NCBI GenBank assembly: GCA_963803425.1
Contig: CAWDMA010000001.1
Coordinates: 124,001-188,000, forward strand
Origin: DASPWW01 sp963803425
GTDB taxonomy: Bacteria; Actinomycetota; Thermoleophilia; Solirubrobacterales; 70-9
Reading direction: 5' to 3'
Length of the DNA stretch: 64,000 bases
In this document: piece by piece, positions 43,009 through 51,410 of the stretch
How the letters are laid out: every line of letters starts with the position of its first letter
How positions within the stretch are numbered: position 1 is the first letter of the stretch
The notes under the pieces: generated by a model
What the model saw: only the letters and a program-made list of their open reading frames with translations
What the model was told of the DNA's origin: nothing
The model's database searches: none
Made by a program: the position numbers and the translations under genes

Positions 43009-44519
43009 TCGATCACCACCCGGACGGTCCCCAGGGTGCGGTCGGCGGCGCCGCGCAGGCTGCCCCCGTGGACGAGCGTGTCCCGGACGAACTCGATGAT
43101 CTCCGCGCTGATCCGCTCTCCGGGAAGCACGTTCGGCACTCCCGGCGGGTAGGCCGCCAGCGCCTCGGCCGCGATCCGGCCGGCGCACTCGGTGAGCGCG
43201 ACGGCCTCCTGGTGCGCGAAGAACGCCTCCCGGGGCGAGCGCTCCAGCGGTCCCCACGGCGGCGGGGGTGCGAACGGCGGCGCCGGGCCCGCCGCGTGTC
43301 CCCCGAGCTCGGTGGCGATCCGGCGCAGCGCGTCGACCAGCCGCGCAGCGCCCTCCGCCGCGGGCTCCCCGAGCCCAAACACCGCGACGATCACGGTCTG
43401 GGATGCGAGCTCGACGTAGTAGTCGTCGTGCTCGCGGAGCAGCATCGCGACCCGCAGCCCGGTCGCGCCGATCCCGCGGACGTCGACGGCGAGCCGCAGC
43501 GGGTCGTACGCGGCGACCCCCGGCTGCTCGGTGAGGCGCTCGTCGAGCACGTCGAGCCCCGGGATCTCGCGGATCTGCTCGCGGGCGCGGTCGAGCGCCG
43601 CGACCGTCTCGGCGAGCCGCTTCGGCCCCTCCACCACGGCGAACCGGCGGGCGGCGTCGAGCGAGCCGGCGAGCAGCGCCGAGGGGCTGGTCGACTCGAC
43701 CAGGGTGACGGTGCGGTCCACCTCGCGGGCGTCGATCCGGCCGCCGTGTCCGAGATGGAGGATCGCCGATTGGGTGAGGCTGCCGACCAGCTTGTGGACC
43801 GAGGAAAGCACCAGGTCGGCGCCGAGCTCCAGCGCCGACGCGGGCAGCTCGTCGCTGAACCGGAGGTGAGCGCCCCACGCCTCGTCCACGGTCAGCGGGA
43901 CGCCGTGCGAGTGGGCGACGTCGGCGAGGCCCGCGATGTCGGCGATCGCCCCGAAGTAGGTCGGTGAGACCACCATCGCGGCGACGGCGCCGGGCGTCTC
44001 GGCGAGCGCCGCGTCGAGCGCCTCCGGGGTCGCGCAGTGGGCGATCCCGAGCTCGGAGTCGAGCACCGGCGCCGCGAAGGTGGGCTCGAGGCCGGCAAGG
44101 ATCAGGCCGTCGATCGTGCTCGAGTGGACGTTCCGCTGCACGACGACCGGCGTCCCGGCGTGGCGCAGCGTGAGGCAGGTGGCGTGGTTTCCCTGGGAGG
44201 CGCCGTTCACCAGGAACCAGCTCCGCTCCGCACCCCACGCCCGCGCCGCGAGCTGCTGCGCGCGCGTGAACGGGGTCGGCTCGGGGCCCGAGTCGATCCC
44301 CTCGATCAGTGCCGGGATGTCGTGCTCGAGGGCGGCGGCGCCGAGCGCCTCGACGAGCTCGGGGTCGGCACCGATCCCGCCCTTGTGGCCGGGCACGTTG
44401 AACCGGCCCGGGCGCCGCCGCGCGTATGCGGTGAGCGCGTCGAGGTAGGGGGCCTCGCGTTGCTCGGGATCGATGTCCGGGCCGCCGGCGCTCTCGCGTT
44501 CGAGCTTGACGCGGTTCAT
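43005..44519 (-). CDS. Orn/Lys/Arg decarboxylase, short (SpeA-like) form
   Basis: A 504-residue PLP enzyme of the aspartate-aminotransferase-fold decarboxylases. The N-terminal GRFNVPGHKGGIGADPE, a Ser-Gln-Gly-Asn-His phosphate/PLP segment (NGASQGNHATCL), VDEAWGAHLRF, and the PLP lysine in LSSVHKLVGSLTQSA are visible. The length resembles the short biosynthetic B. subtilis-type enzyme rather than the 700-residue inducible ones. ATG 44519. It is the first gene of the three-gene overlap operon; TAGACT about 12 bp upstream on the minus strand is a possible -10. Arginine is the likelier substrate given the next two enzymes, but this is inference. Confidence 0.88.
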   Translation of the reverse strand: MNRVKLERESAGGPDIDPEQREAPYLDALTAYARRRPGRFNVPGHKGGIGADPELVEALGAAALEHDIPALIEGIDSGPEPTPFTRAQQLAARAWGAERSWFLVNGASQGNHATCLTLRHAGTPVVVQRNVHSSTIDGLILAGLEPTFAAPVLDSELGIAHCATPEALDAALAETPGAVAAMVVSPTYFGAIADIAGLADVAHSHGVPLTVDEAWGAHLRFSDELPASALELGADLVLSSVHKLVGSLTQSAILHLGHGGRIDAREVDRTVTLVESTSPSALLAGSLDAARRFAVVEGPKRLAETVAALDRAREQIREIPGLDVLDERLTEQPGVAAYDPLRLAVDVRGIGATGLRVAMLLREHDDYYVELASQTVIVAVFGLGEPAAEGAARLVDALRRIATELGGHAAGPAPPFAPPPPWGPLERSPREAFFAHQEAVALTECAGRIAAEALAAYPPGVPNVLPGERISAEIIEFVRDTLVHGGSLRGAADRTLGTVRVVIE

Positions 44520-44665
44520 CGCGGGCCGAGTCTAGACCCGCCTGCGGGACGCGATTCGCTTGGTAGCCTTGCGCCAGTCGGCGATGAACGACGACGACCA
44601 CCCTCCGAGTCCGCGGCCACAACCCCGTCCCGTCGGTCGCCGGGTAGCACCCGCCTGCTGAACAC

Positions 44666-45964
44666 TTGACCGCGGTCCTGCTGATCCTGCTGCTGCTCCT
44701 GGTGGCGCTGAACGGCCTCTTCGTGGCCGCGGAGTTCGCGCTGGTCCGGGCGCGCCGGGCTCGGGTCGAGCAGCTCGCGGAGGAGGGCGCGCGGGGCGCG
44801 AAGCGGGCGCTCATGCAGCTCGACCGGATCGACGAGTACCTGTCCGCGTGCCAGGTCGGGATCACGATGGCCTCGATCGGGATCGGGTTCCTCGGCGAGC
44901 CTGCGATCGCGACCCTGATCGAGCCGGCGTTCGGGGGCCTGTCCGACGGGGTCGCGGTTGTGATCTCGGTCGTGATCGCGTTCTCGATCGTGACCGCCGT
45001 TCACATCAGCGTCGGCGAGCAGGTCCCGAAGATGCTCGCGATCACCAGGGCGGAGGGGACCGCCCGCTTCCTGGCCGGCCCGTTGGGGTGGTTCCGCGCC
45101 GCGACCGGCCCGGTCACGCTGGCGCTCGCGGGCGTCTCGAACGCGATCGTCCGCCTGTTCGGCGTCAACCCCAACAAGCTCGGCGAGGAGCACACCTCGG
45201 AGGACCTGCGGATGATCATCGCCGAGTCCGCAACCGGCGGCCAGCTCGACCCAGGGGAGGCGACGATGCTGACCGGCGTCTTTCACGTCCACGAGCAGCA
45301 GGCGCGAGAGGTGATGACCCCGATTCCGGCCGTGATCACCGTCGACGCCACCGACACGGCGGAGCGCGCTCTGCGACGGTGCGTCTCCTCGGGCCACACG
45401 CGCCTGCTCGTGATCGAGGACGACAACCCCGACAAGGTGCACGGGATCGTCCACAACAACAGCCTCGCGCGGCTGTACATGCAGGACGGTCCCAACACCC
45501 CGATTGAGTCCGCGGTGCACGAGGCGTGGATCGTCCCGGAGACGAAGCCGCTCGACGACTTGCTCGCGGAGCTGCAGCGGGAGCAGATCTACATGGCCGT
45601 CGTCGTCGACGAGTACGGCCGCACGGTCGGGATAGTCACCGTCGAGGACATCCTCGAGGAGGTGGTGGGGGAGATCGAGGACGAGACCGATCCCCACACC
45701 GGCGAGCTGCGCCGGCTCACGAACGGGGACTGGTACGTGCGCGGGCACGTCCCGCTCGGCGACCTTCAGGACGTCGGGATCAAGCTGCCATCGGACAGCG
45801 ACGCCTACAACTCGGTCGGCGGATACGTGTTCGGGGAGCTCGGGCGGCTGCCGAAGCGCGGCGACACGGTGAAGGCCGACGGGTACACGATCCGGGTCGA
45901 GTCGGTTCGCGAGAACCGGATCGTCGCGGTCCGGATCCATCCGCCTGCCTCAGCAGCGGCCTGA
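44666..45964 (+). CDS. CorC/HlyC-type membrane protein with DUF21 and CBS domains (CNNM family)
   Basis: A 432-residue protein. The N-terminal DUF21 transmembrane region (LLILLLLLVALNGLFVAAEF, ITMASIGIGFLGEPAIATL) carries the conserved E of AAEF and SVGEQVPK. A CBS pair (EVMTPIPAVITVD, LVIEDDNPDKVHGIVHN, YGRTVGIVTVEDILEE) and a C-terminal transporter-associated HlyC/CorC domain follow. The likely role is magnesium or cobalt ion transport or its regulation. The start is TTG 44666; no ATG or GTG lies close. The 146-bp gap to the divergent decarboxylase gene holds no obvious ORF. Confidence 0.88.
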   Translation: MTAVLLILLLLLVALNGLFVAAEFALVRARRARVEQLAEEGARGAKRALMQLDRIDEYLSACQVGITMASIGIGFLGEPAIATLIEPAFGGLSDGVAVVISVVIAFSIVTAVHISVGEQVPKMLAITRAEGTARFLAGPLGWFRAATGPVTLALAGVSNAIVRLFGVNPNKLGEEHTSEDLRMIIAESATGGQLDPGEATMLTGVFHVHEQQAREVMTPIPAVITVDATDTAERALRRCVSSGHTRLLVIEDDNPDKVHGIVHNNSLARLYMQDGPNTPIESAVHEAWIVPETKPLDDLLAELQREQIYMAVVVDEYGRTVGIVTVEDILEEVVGEIEDETDPHTGELRRLTNGDWYVRGHVPLGDLQDVGIKLPSDSDAYNSVGGYVFGELGRLPKRGDTVKADGYTIRVESVRENRIVAVRIHPPASAAA

Positions 45965-46062
45965 AACTTCGCTAGATGCGGCTCTTCACGAGGCGGCTTC
46001 CGTCCGTGGCCGCGACTAGCTTGCTGGTCGGTCCAGTGAGCGAGAACAGCGAGGAGGCCGGC

Positions 46063-46365
46063 ATGTGGATCGTCCGGCTCACCGACAAGCAGCTTGAGGT
46101 TCTGAGGGCGTTGCTGCGCGCCCAGACGCACCTCGGCCCGGCGTTGCAGCGCTCGCTCCAGGCCCTCGAGCTGGCCCGCTGGGACGAGCTCCCAGAGGCC
46201 GCGCTGCCGTGGGAGGACATCGTCCGCGAGGCGAGGGAGCAGGGGGTGTCCGAGGCCGACGTGGTGTGGGACCGGTGCGGTCATCGCCCGGAGCCGGCCC
46301 AGCCGAAACCGAAGCCGAAGCCCCGCCGCAAGGGCAAGGCCCGCACCCGGCGCGCCTCGAGCTAA
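46063..46365 (+). CDS. Small protein with basic tail, unknown
   Basis: A 100-residue protein. The helical body (VRLTDKQLEVLRALLRAQTH, then LQRSLQALELARWDELPEA) resembles short regulator-like or nucleoid-type proteins. The Lys/Pro/Arg tail KPKPKPRRKGKARTRRASS suggests nucleic-acid contact. ATG 46063 follows GAGGAGG with 5-nt spacing, so starts further upstream (45976) are less likely. It converges on the 3-hydroxyacyl-CoA dehydrogenase gene. Confidence 0.65.
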   Translation: MWIVRLTDKQLEVLRALLRAQTHLGPALQRSLQALELARWDELPEAALPWEDIVREAREQGVSEADVVWDRCGHRPEPAQPKPKPKPRRKGKARTRRASS

Positions 46366-46380
46366 GCCCGCGGCGCTCGT

Positions 46381-47199
46381 TCAGTAAGTGAAGAAGCCCT
46401 CGCCGCTCTTCCGCCCGAGCTTGCGCTCGGCGACGTAGGCGCGGAGCAGCTGCGGCGGCTCGTGCTGCGGCAGCCCCGTCTCGTCGTACAGCGCCTCGCC
46501 AATCGCCATCGAGACGTCGAGGCCGACGAAGTCGAGCAGGGCCAGCGGGCCCATCGGGTGGGCCGCGCCCATCTTCATGCAGGTGTCGACGTCTTCCGCC
46601 GACATCCCGGTCCGCTCCATCAGGTGGACGGCATCGAACAGGTACGGGAAGAGCAGCCGGTTGACGACGAACCCGGCCTGGTCGGGAACTTCGACCGGCG
46701 TCTTCCCCATCGCCCTGCACCACGCCTGCGCGCGGTCGGCGATCCCGTCCCGGAGCCCGCCCGGCAGACACACCTCGACCAGCTCCATCCGGTGGACCGG
46801 GTTGAAGACGTGCAGCCCGAAGAAGCGATCGGCGTGCCCGCTGCCCGCGCCCAGCTCCGAGATCGGCAGCGCAGAGGTGGTGCTGGCCAGAGCCGCGTCC
46901 TCGCACGCGTCCCCGACCCCGGCGAGCAGGTCGGCCTTGGTCTGCAGGTCCTCCACGATCGCCTCGACGACGATGTCGGCGTCGGCGAGATCCCCGAGGT
47001 CGGTGGTGACCTTGATCCGGCTCGGGTCCGCGTCAGGGAGCTTCCCGGCGAGCGACTGCGCCTTCTCCTCGGCCCGCCACGCGGAGGCGTCGCTGCGGGC
47101 GAGCAGGTGGACGCGTCCGGTGATGCTCGCGCACGCAGCCAGCCCGGTGGCGATCTGGCCGCTGCCCGCGACCGCCGATGTGGAGTATCCGTCGCTCAT
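46381..47199 (-). CDS. 3-hydroxyacyl-CoA dehydrogenase
   Basis: A 272-residue NAD enzyme of the 3HCDH family. An N-terminal Rossmann domain (STSAVAGSGQIATGLAAC), the active-site motif FFGLHVFNPVHRMELVEV (His) with upstream ASTTSALPISEL, and a C-terminal dimerisation domain (AGFVVNRLLFPYL, MGAAHPMGPLALLDFVGLD) are present. The cofactor motif reads GSGQIA where GxGxMG is usual. It performs the third step of beta-oxidation, or the reverse reaction in butyryl or PHB metabolism. It is divergent from the thiolase gene, with the shared palindrome at 47253-47274 between them. Confidence 0.9.
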   Translation of the reverse strand: MSDGYSTSAVAGSGQIATGLAACASITGRVHLLARSDASAWRAEEKAQSLAGKLPDADPSRIKVTTDLGDLADADIVVEAIVEDLQTKADLLAGVGDACEDAALASTTSALPISELGAGSGHADRFFGLHVFNPVHRMELVEVCLPGGLRDGIADRAQAWCRAMGKTPVEVPDQAGFVVNRLLFPYLFDAVHLMERTGMSAEDVDTCMKMGAAHPMGPLALLDFVGLDVSMAIGEALYDETGLPQHEPPQLLRAYVAERKLGRKSGEGFFTY

Positions 47200-47252
47200 C
47201 GATGGCCGAGGAGTATGCACGTCTCGCGAGTTCGAGGCCCGTTCACGGGAAC

Positions 47253-47274
47253 CGGTTGACTGGCCAGTCAACCG
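47253..47274. promoter_or_regulatory. 22-bp perfect palindrome, operator between divergent beta-oxidation genes
   Basis: CGGTTGACTGG and its exact mirror meet at 47263/47264. TTGACT within it can act as a -35 box, followed 17 bp later by AGTATC. The site lies 54 bp from the 3-hydroxyacyl-CoA dehydrogenase start and 76 bp from the thiolase start. A closely related site precedes the acyl-CoA dehydrogenase gene at 53790-53812. The form is typical of TetR-family operators. Confidence 0.7.
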
Positions 47275-47349
47275 ATCGAGTATCGTTGCCGTGCTGGCAG
47301 AGACCGTCCGATCTGCTTGCAGATTGGGCGCCTAATTTTGGAGGCACGA

Positions 47350-48528
47350 ATGCAGAACGGCAGCTTTCAGGGTCGCGAGGTGGTCATCGTCGAGGCGGCG
47401 CGGACGCCTATCGGCCGCGGCCACCCGGAGAAGGGCTACTACAAGGACACCCACGCCAGCAACCTGCTGGCGAAGACCTACTCCGAGGTGATCGACCGCG
47501 CCGGGATCGACGCGTCGATCGTCGAGGACGCGATCGCCGGTTGCGTTCAGCAGTTCGGTGAGCAGGGCCTGAACATCGCCCGGAACGCGTGGCTCGAGGC
47601 CGGGCTCCCGATCGAGACGCCGGCGACCACCGTCGACCGCCAGTGCGGCTCGGCGCAGCAGGCCGTCAACTTCGGTGCCGCTCTGGTTGCCTCCGGCGTC
47701 GCCGACTGTGTGATCGGCGGCGGCGTCGAGCACATGGGGCACATCTCGTTCGCGGACAGCATGGAGGTGATGAAGGAGCACGGGATGGCGTTCTCGCCCG
47801 AGCTGATGGAGAAGTACAACCTCGTCCCGCAGGGGATCTCGGCCGAGATGATCGCCGACAAGTGGGAGATCCCCCGCTCAGAGCTCGACGAGATCGGCCT
47901 CCGCTCGCACCAGCTCGCAGCGCGTGCGACCGAGGAGGGCCGCTTCGATCGGGAGATGATCCCGTTCAAGGTGAACGGCGACACCTACGCCACCGACCAG
48001 GGGATCCGCCCGGACACGAGCCTCGAGAGGCTCTCCGAGCTGAAGCCCGCCTTCAAGGAGGACGGCAAGATCACCGCCGGCAACTCCTCGCAGGTCTCCG
48101 ACGGCGCCGCCGCGGTGCTGCTGATGACCCGCGAGAAGGCCGACGAGCTGGGCCTGAAGCCCCGCGCGAAGGTGCTCGACCAGACCACGGTCGGCGTCGA
48201 CCCGGTGATCATGCTGACGGGCCCGATCCCCGCGACCAAGAAGCTGCTCGACCGGAACGGGATGGAGCTCGACGACATCGACCTGATCGAGATCAACGAG
48301 GCGTTCGCCTCGGTCGTCGCCGCGTGGCGGCGGGAGCTCGAGCCCGACATGGACCGGGTCAACGTGAACGGCGGCGCGATCGCGCTCGGGCATCCGCTCG
48401 GCTCGACCGGCGCGCGCCTGATCACGACGCTCCTGCACGAGCTCGAGCGCTCCGACAAGGAGACCGGCCTCGTGACGATGTGCTGCGGCGGCGGGCTCGG
48501 CACCGGGACGATCATCCAAAGAGTCTGA
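47350..48528 (+). CDS. Acetyl-CoA C-acyltransferase (thiolase)
   Basis: A 392-residue thiolase. The acyl-accepting Cys is in VDRQCGSAQQAVNF, the base His in NGGAIALGHPLGSTGAR, and the second Cys in TMCCGGGLGTG. ATG 47350 follows GGAGG with 5-nt spacing. ATCTGC-TT-GCAGAT (47311-47324) forms a small hairpin in the leader. It carries out the last step of beta-oxidation, paired with the divergent dehydrogenase. The stop overlaps the next gene's likely CTG start. Confidence 0.93.
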   Translation: MQNGSFQGREVVIVEAARTPIGRGHPEKGYYKDTHASNLLAKTYSEVIDRAGIDASIVEDAIAGCVQQFGEQGLNIARNAWLEAGLPIETPATTVDRQCGSAQQAVNFGAALVASGVADCVIGGGVEHMGHISFADSMEVMKEHGMAFSPELMEKYNLVPQGISAEMIADKWEIPRSELDEIGLRSHQLAARATEEGRFDREMIPFKVNGDTYATDQGIRPDTSLERLSELKPAFKEDGKITAGNSSQVSDGAAAVLLMTREKADELGLKPRAKVLDQTTVGVDPVIMLTGPIPATKKLLDRNGMELDDIDLIEINEAFASVVAAWRRELEPDMDRVNVNGGAIALGHPLGSTGARLITTLLHELERSDKETGLVTMCCGGGLGTGTIIQRV

Positions 48529-49142
48529 GCGACGCCGACGAGTATCTGAGGGGCCAGGATCCGGTCCTCCGTCGTCTGATCGACGCCGGGGGGCCGATCG
48601 ACCCCGACGCCGATCGGCGCGGCAGTCGCCCCGATCCCTACGAGGCGCTGGCGCGGGCGATCGTCGGCCAGCAGCTCTCCACGAAGGCGGCCGCCTCGAT
48701 CTGGGCGAAGCTGCAGGGCGAGTTCGGCGATCGCACGCCGACCCCCGAGCAGGTGCTCGCCGCCGACGAGCAGGCGCTTCGCGGCGCGGGGTTGTCGCGG
48801 TCCAAGGTCGCCTTCCTGCGCGACCTCGCCACACGGGTCGTCGAGGGCGAGCTCGACCTGCAGGGCCTCGGGAAGCTCAGCGACGAGGACGTGATCGCGG
48901 CGCTGATCGAGGTGCACGGGATCGGCCGGTGGACGGCCGAGATGTTCCTGATCTTCCACCTCGGCCGCCCCGACGTGCTCTCCACGGGCGACCTCGGGAT
49001 CCGGCGCGCGACGCAGATCGCCTACGAGCTCGGCGAGCTGCCCGCGCCGGCGGAGCTGGAGCGGATCGCGGAGCCGTGGCGTCCCCAACGGACGCTCGCT
49101 TGCCTGTACCTGTGGCGCTCGCTCGCGAACGCCCCCGGGTAG
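48525..49142 (+). CDS. DNA-3-methyladenine glycosylase II (HhH-GPD family)
   Basis: A protein of about 205 residues with the HhH-GPD fold: ALARAIVGQQLSTKAAASIW, the helix-hairpin-helix VHGIGRWTAEMFLIF, and catalytic Asp in DVLSTGDLGIRRAT. It removes alkylated purines in base-excision repair. No ATG, GTG or TTG starts the conserved part. A CTG at 48525 overlaps the thiolase stop as CTGA, while the nearest GTG (48480) lies inside thiolase and gives 15 extra residues of low quality. The CTG is preferred because NTGA overlaps are frequent here, but it is uncertain. Confidence 0.85.
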   Translation: MSDADEYLRGQDPVLRRLIDAGGPIDPDADRRGSRPDPYEALARAIVGQQLSTKAAASIWAKLQGEFGDRTPTPEQVLAADEQALRGAGLSRSKVAFLRDLATRVVEGELDLQGLGKLSDEDVIAALIEVHGIGRWTAEMFLIFHLGRPDVLSTGDLGIRRATQIAYELGELPAPAELERIAEPWRPQRTLACLYLWRSLANAPG

Positions 49143-49199
49143 GCTCGCCCGGTTGTTACAGTCGGCGCCCTTTCACGGGTCCACTAACTAGGGGGGACG

Positions 49200-49646
49200 A
49201 TGATCCGATACCTGTTGGCTCTCTCGCTCGCCGCGGCCGCGGTCGTGGCCGGGTGCGGAGGCGATGACGACGGCAGCTCCAACGCGCTCACGAAGGACGA
49301 GTTCGTCGCCCAGGCGGACAAGATCTGCAAGCAGGGCGACGCGAAGATCCAGCAGGCGGCGGCGAAGGCCTTTGCGCAGGGCCAGCAGCCGTCGAAGGAC
49401 GACCAGGTCACGTTCGTAGCCAAGACGGTGGTGCCGGAGACCCAGGCGCAGATCGACGGGATTCGGGAGCTCACCCCGCCCGAGGGCGACGCGGACCAGG
49501 TCACCGCGATCCTGGACGCCGCCGACCAGGGGATCGCGCAGATCAAACAGGATCCGGCCGCGATCACCAACGGCGGCAGCAGTCCGCTCGCCGAGGCGAG
49601 CCAGCTCGCGGGCGACTACGGCCTGAAGGCGTGCGGGCAGGGCTAG
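49200..49646 (+). CDS. Small lipoprotein, unknown function
   Basis: A 148-residue lipoprotein. The signal MIRYLLALSLAAAAVVAGC ends in lipobox VAGC, followed by GGDDDGSS. The mature part is helical and charged (TKDEFVAQADKICKQGDAKI, PETQAQIDGIRELTPPEGD), with Cys in KICKQ and KACGQG that may pair. This pattern is common in Thermoleophilia secreted proteins, of unknown role. ATG 49200 follows AGGGGGGA. The next gene starts 5 bp after its stop. Confidence 0.8.
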   Translation: MIRYLLALSLAAAAVVAGCGGDDDGSSNALTKDEFVAQADKICKQGDAKIQQAAAKAFAQGQQPSKDDQVTFVAKTVVPETQAQIDGIRELTPPEGDADQVTAILDAADQGIAQIKQDPAAITNGGSSPLAEASQLAGDYGLKACGQG

Positions 49647-49650
49647 CGCG

Positions 49651-50697
49651 GTGCCGAACCAGCGTCCGCTGAGCCGGGTCTCGATCGGCGCGATGGGCTC
49701 CGGCGGTGAGGACCTCGCCGACCAGGCCCGGATCGCCGAGGCCTCCGGAGTCGACTGCGTGTGGACCCCAGAGCTGTTCAGCAGCACGTTCACGCAGGCG
49801 ACCTGGATCGCCGCACACACGGAGCGGATCGACGTGGGGACGGGGATCGCGTGGGCGTTCACGCGGTCGCCGTTCATCCTGGCGATATCCGCGCTTGACA
49901 TCGACGAGATGTCGGGCGGCCGCTTCCGGCTCGGCCTCGGCGCGGGCGTGAGGCGCCTCAACGAGACCTGGCACGGGGCCGAGTACGGGCGGCCGGCGCC
50001 GCACCTGCGGGAGGCGATCGAGGCTGTTCGCCTGATCATGGCCAAGGCCCACACGGGCGAGCCGATCCGGTTCGAAGGCGAGTACTACGACCTCGACATC
50101 AAGGGCTGGGCGCGGCCTCAGCAGCCGCCCCGGGAGTTGGTCCCGATCTACACCGCCGCCGTCCGGGAGGGGATGGCGCGGATGGCGGGCGATGTCGCGG
50201 ACGGCCTGATCGGCCACCCGATGTGCTCGCTTCGGTGGCTCGACGAGGTGGTGGTCGCGAACATGGAGCTGGGGCTGAGCCGGTCCGGCCGCCGGCGCTC
50301 TGAGATCGACTTCCTGCCGACGGTCTGCTGCGCGATCGATGACGACGAGGAGGCGGCCTACGACGCGGCCCGCCGCACGATCGCGTTCTACGCGACCGTG
50401 CGCACGTACATGCCGCTGTGGGAGATGCACGGGTTCGGCGAGGCGGCGAAGGCGGTCGGGGACGCGTTCCGCGCGGGCGACCTCGGATCGATGCCAGGGC
50501 ACGTCAGCGACGCGATGGTGGACACGTACTGCGCCGCCGGCCCACTCGACAAGGTCCGCGCGCGGGTCGAGGAGGTCTTCGATCGCGGCGACGGGATCTT
50601 CCTCGGGCCGCCGACCTACTTCATCTCCCCCGAGCAGCTGATGGAGTACCAGCGCCGCATCATCGACGCGTTCGCGCCGTCGGCGGCGCCGACCTAG
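49651..50697 (+). CDS. LLM-class F420-dependent oxidoreductase
   Basis: A 348-residue luciferase-like TIM-barrel protein. LADQARIAEASGVDCVWTPE, GTGIAWAFTRSPFILAISA, MSGGRFRLGLGAGVRRLNE, and RPQQPPRELVPIYTAAVREG are standard. The GTG at 49651 is 5 bp after the lipoprotein gene. F420 use is likely from the class but not proven; FMN-dependent members exist. A 4-bp overlap with the convergent MBL gene marks its end. Confidence 0.88.
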   Translation: MPNQRPLSRVSIGAMGSGGEDLADQARIAEASGVDCVWTPELFSSTFTQATWIAAHTERIDVGTGIAWAFTRSPFILAISALDIDEMSGGRFRLGLGAGVRRLNETWHGAEYGRPAPHLREAIEAVRLIMAKAHTGEPIRFEGEYYDLDIKGWARPQQPPRELVPIYTAAVREGMARMAGDVADGLIGHPMCSLRWLDEVVVANMELGLSRSGRRRSEIDFLPTVCCAIDDDEEAAYDAARRTIAFYATVRTYMPLWEMHGFGEAAKAVGDAFRAGDLGSMPGHVSDAMVDTYCAAGPLDKVRARVEEVFDRGDGIFLGPPTYFISPEQLMEYQRRIIDAFAPSAAPT

Positions 50698-51374
50698 CCG
50701 GGCTGGTCCGCGGGCATCGTCTCCACCAGCCGCTCCAGCTTCGCGATGTCGCGGAGCGGCGGACCGTGTCCGACGCACACGAGCGACGGCCGCATATCGA
50801 GCAGCTTGCGGATCGAGCGCCGGTTCTCGACCGGGTCGAGCGTGAACGCCTTCGGAGGCTCGCGCACCGAGGGCAGCCCCGTGAACACGTTGATCGTGTT
50901 GATCACGTCGCCCGCGATCGCGACGCGGTCGGACTCGCGGAAGTAGATCACCTCGCCGGGCGCATGGCCGGGAGCGTGGATCAAGCGGAAGCCGGCAATC
51001 TCGTCGCCGTCGTGCAGCACCCGGTCCACCTTCCGGGGCGGACCCTCCCACACCGCCTTGATCAGCTTGTTGAGCGGGTTGTTCGGATCGCTCGACTGCA
51101 CCGGGCGACGCCCCTCCATCGCGTCGACGTCGTCGGCGTGGCAGGCCAGCGGAACTTGGCGCGCCTCGCACACCGCCTCGACGGCCCCCTGGTGGTCGGG
51201 GTGGCAGTGCGTGATCGCGACCAGCGACAGCGGCCGCCCCTCGACCTGACGCAGAATGCGGCGCCCTGCCCGCCGGGTGGCGGCGTCGATCAGGACGTCC
51301 TCTGCCAGGTAGACGTTGATCCCGTTGGGGGGAAAACCGCGGAGCTGCCACAGGGCCGGAGCGAGCTGCTTCAA
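50694..51374 (-). CDS. Metallo-beta-lactamase-fold hydrolase
   Basis: A 226-residue MBL protein. The zinc motif AITHCHPDHQGAVEAV, the later His in HAPGHAPGEVIYF and Asp in AIAGDVINTI complete the binuclear site; VCVGHGPPL gives the last His. A TTG at 51374 (LKQLAPALWQLRG) is the only plausible start. Its substrate may be a thioester, lactone or glyoxalase-II-like ester; context does not say. It is divergent from the methyltransferase gene with a 36-bp gap. Confidence 0.85.
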   Translation of the reverse strand: MKQLAPALWQLRGFPPNGINVYLAEDVLIDAATRRAGRRILRQVEGRPLSLVAITHCHPDHQGAVEAVCEARQVPLACHADDVDAMEGRRPVQSSDPNNPLNKLIKAVWEGPPRKVDRVLHDGDEIAGFRLIHAPGHAPGEVIYFRESDRVAIAGDVINTINVFTGLPSVREPPKAFTLDPVENRRSIRKLLDMRPSLVCVGHGPPLRDIAKLERLVETMPADQPG

Positions 51375-51397
51375 ATCAGTAGCCGAGATCGCCGCAG

Positions 51398-51403
51398 GAT
51401 AAT
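51398..51403 (+). promoter_or_regulatory. GATAAT -10 element, probable leaderless start
   Basis: GATAAT lies 7 bp before the ATG at 51411, so transcription would begin at or next to the start codon. This is a usual arrangement for leaderless genes in Actinobacteria. No clear -35 is seen. Confidence 0.45.
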
Positions 51404-51410
51404 CGTCCCG

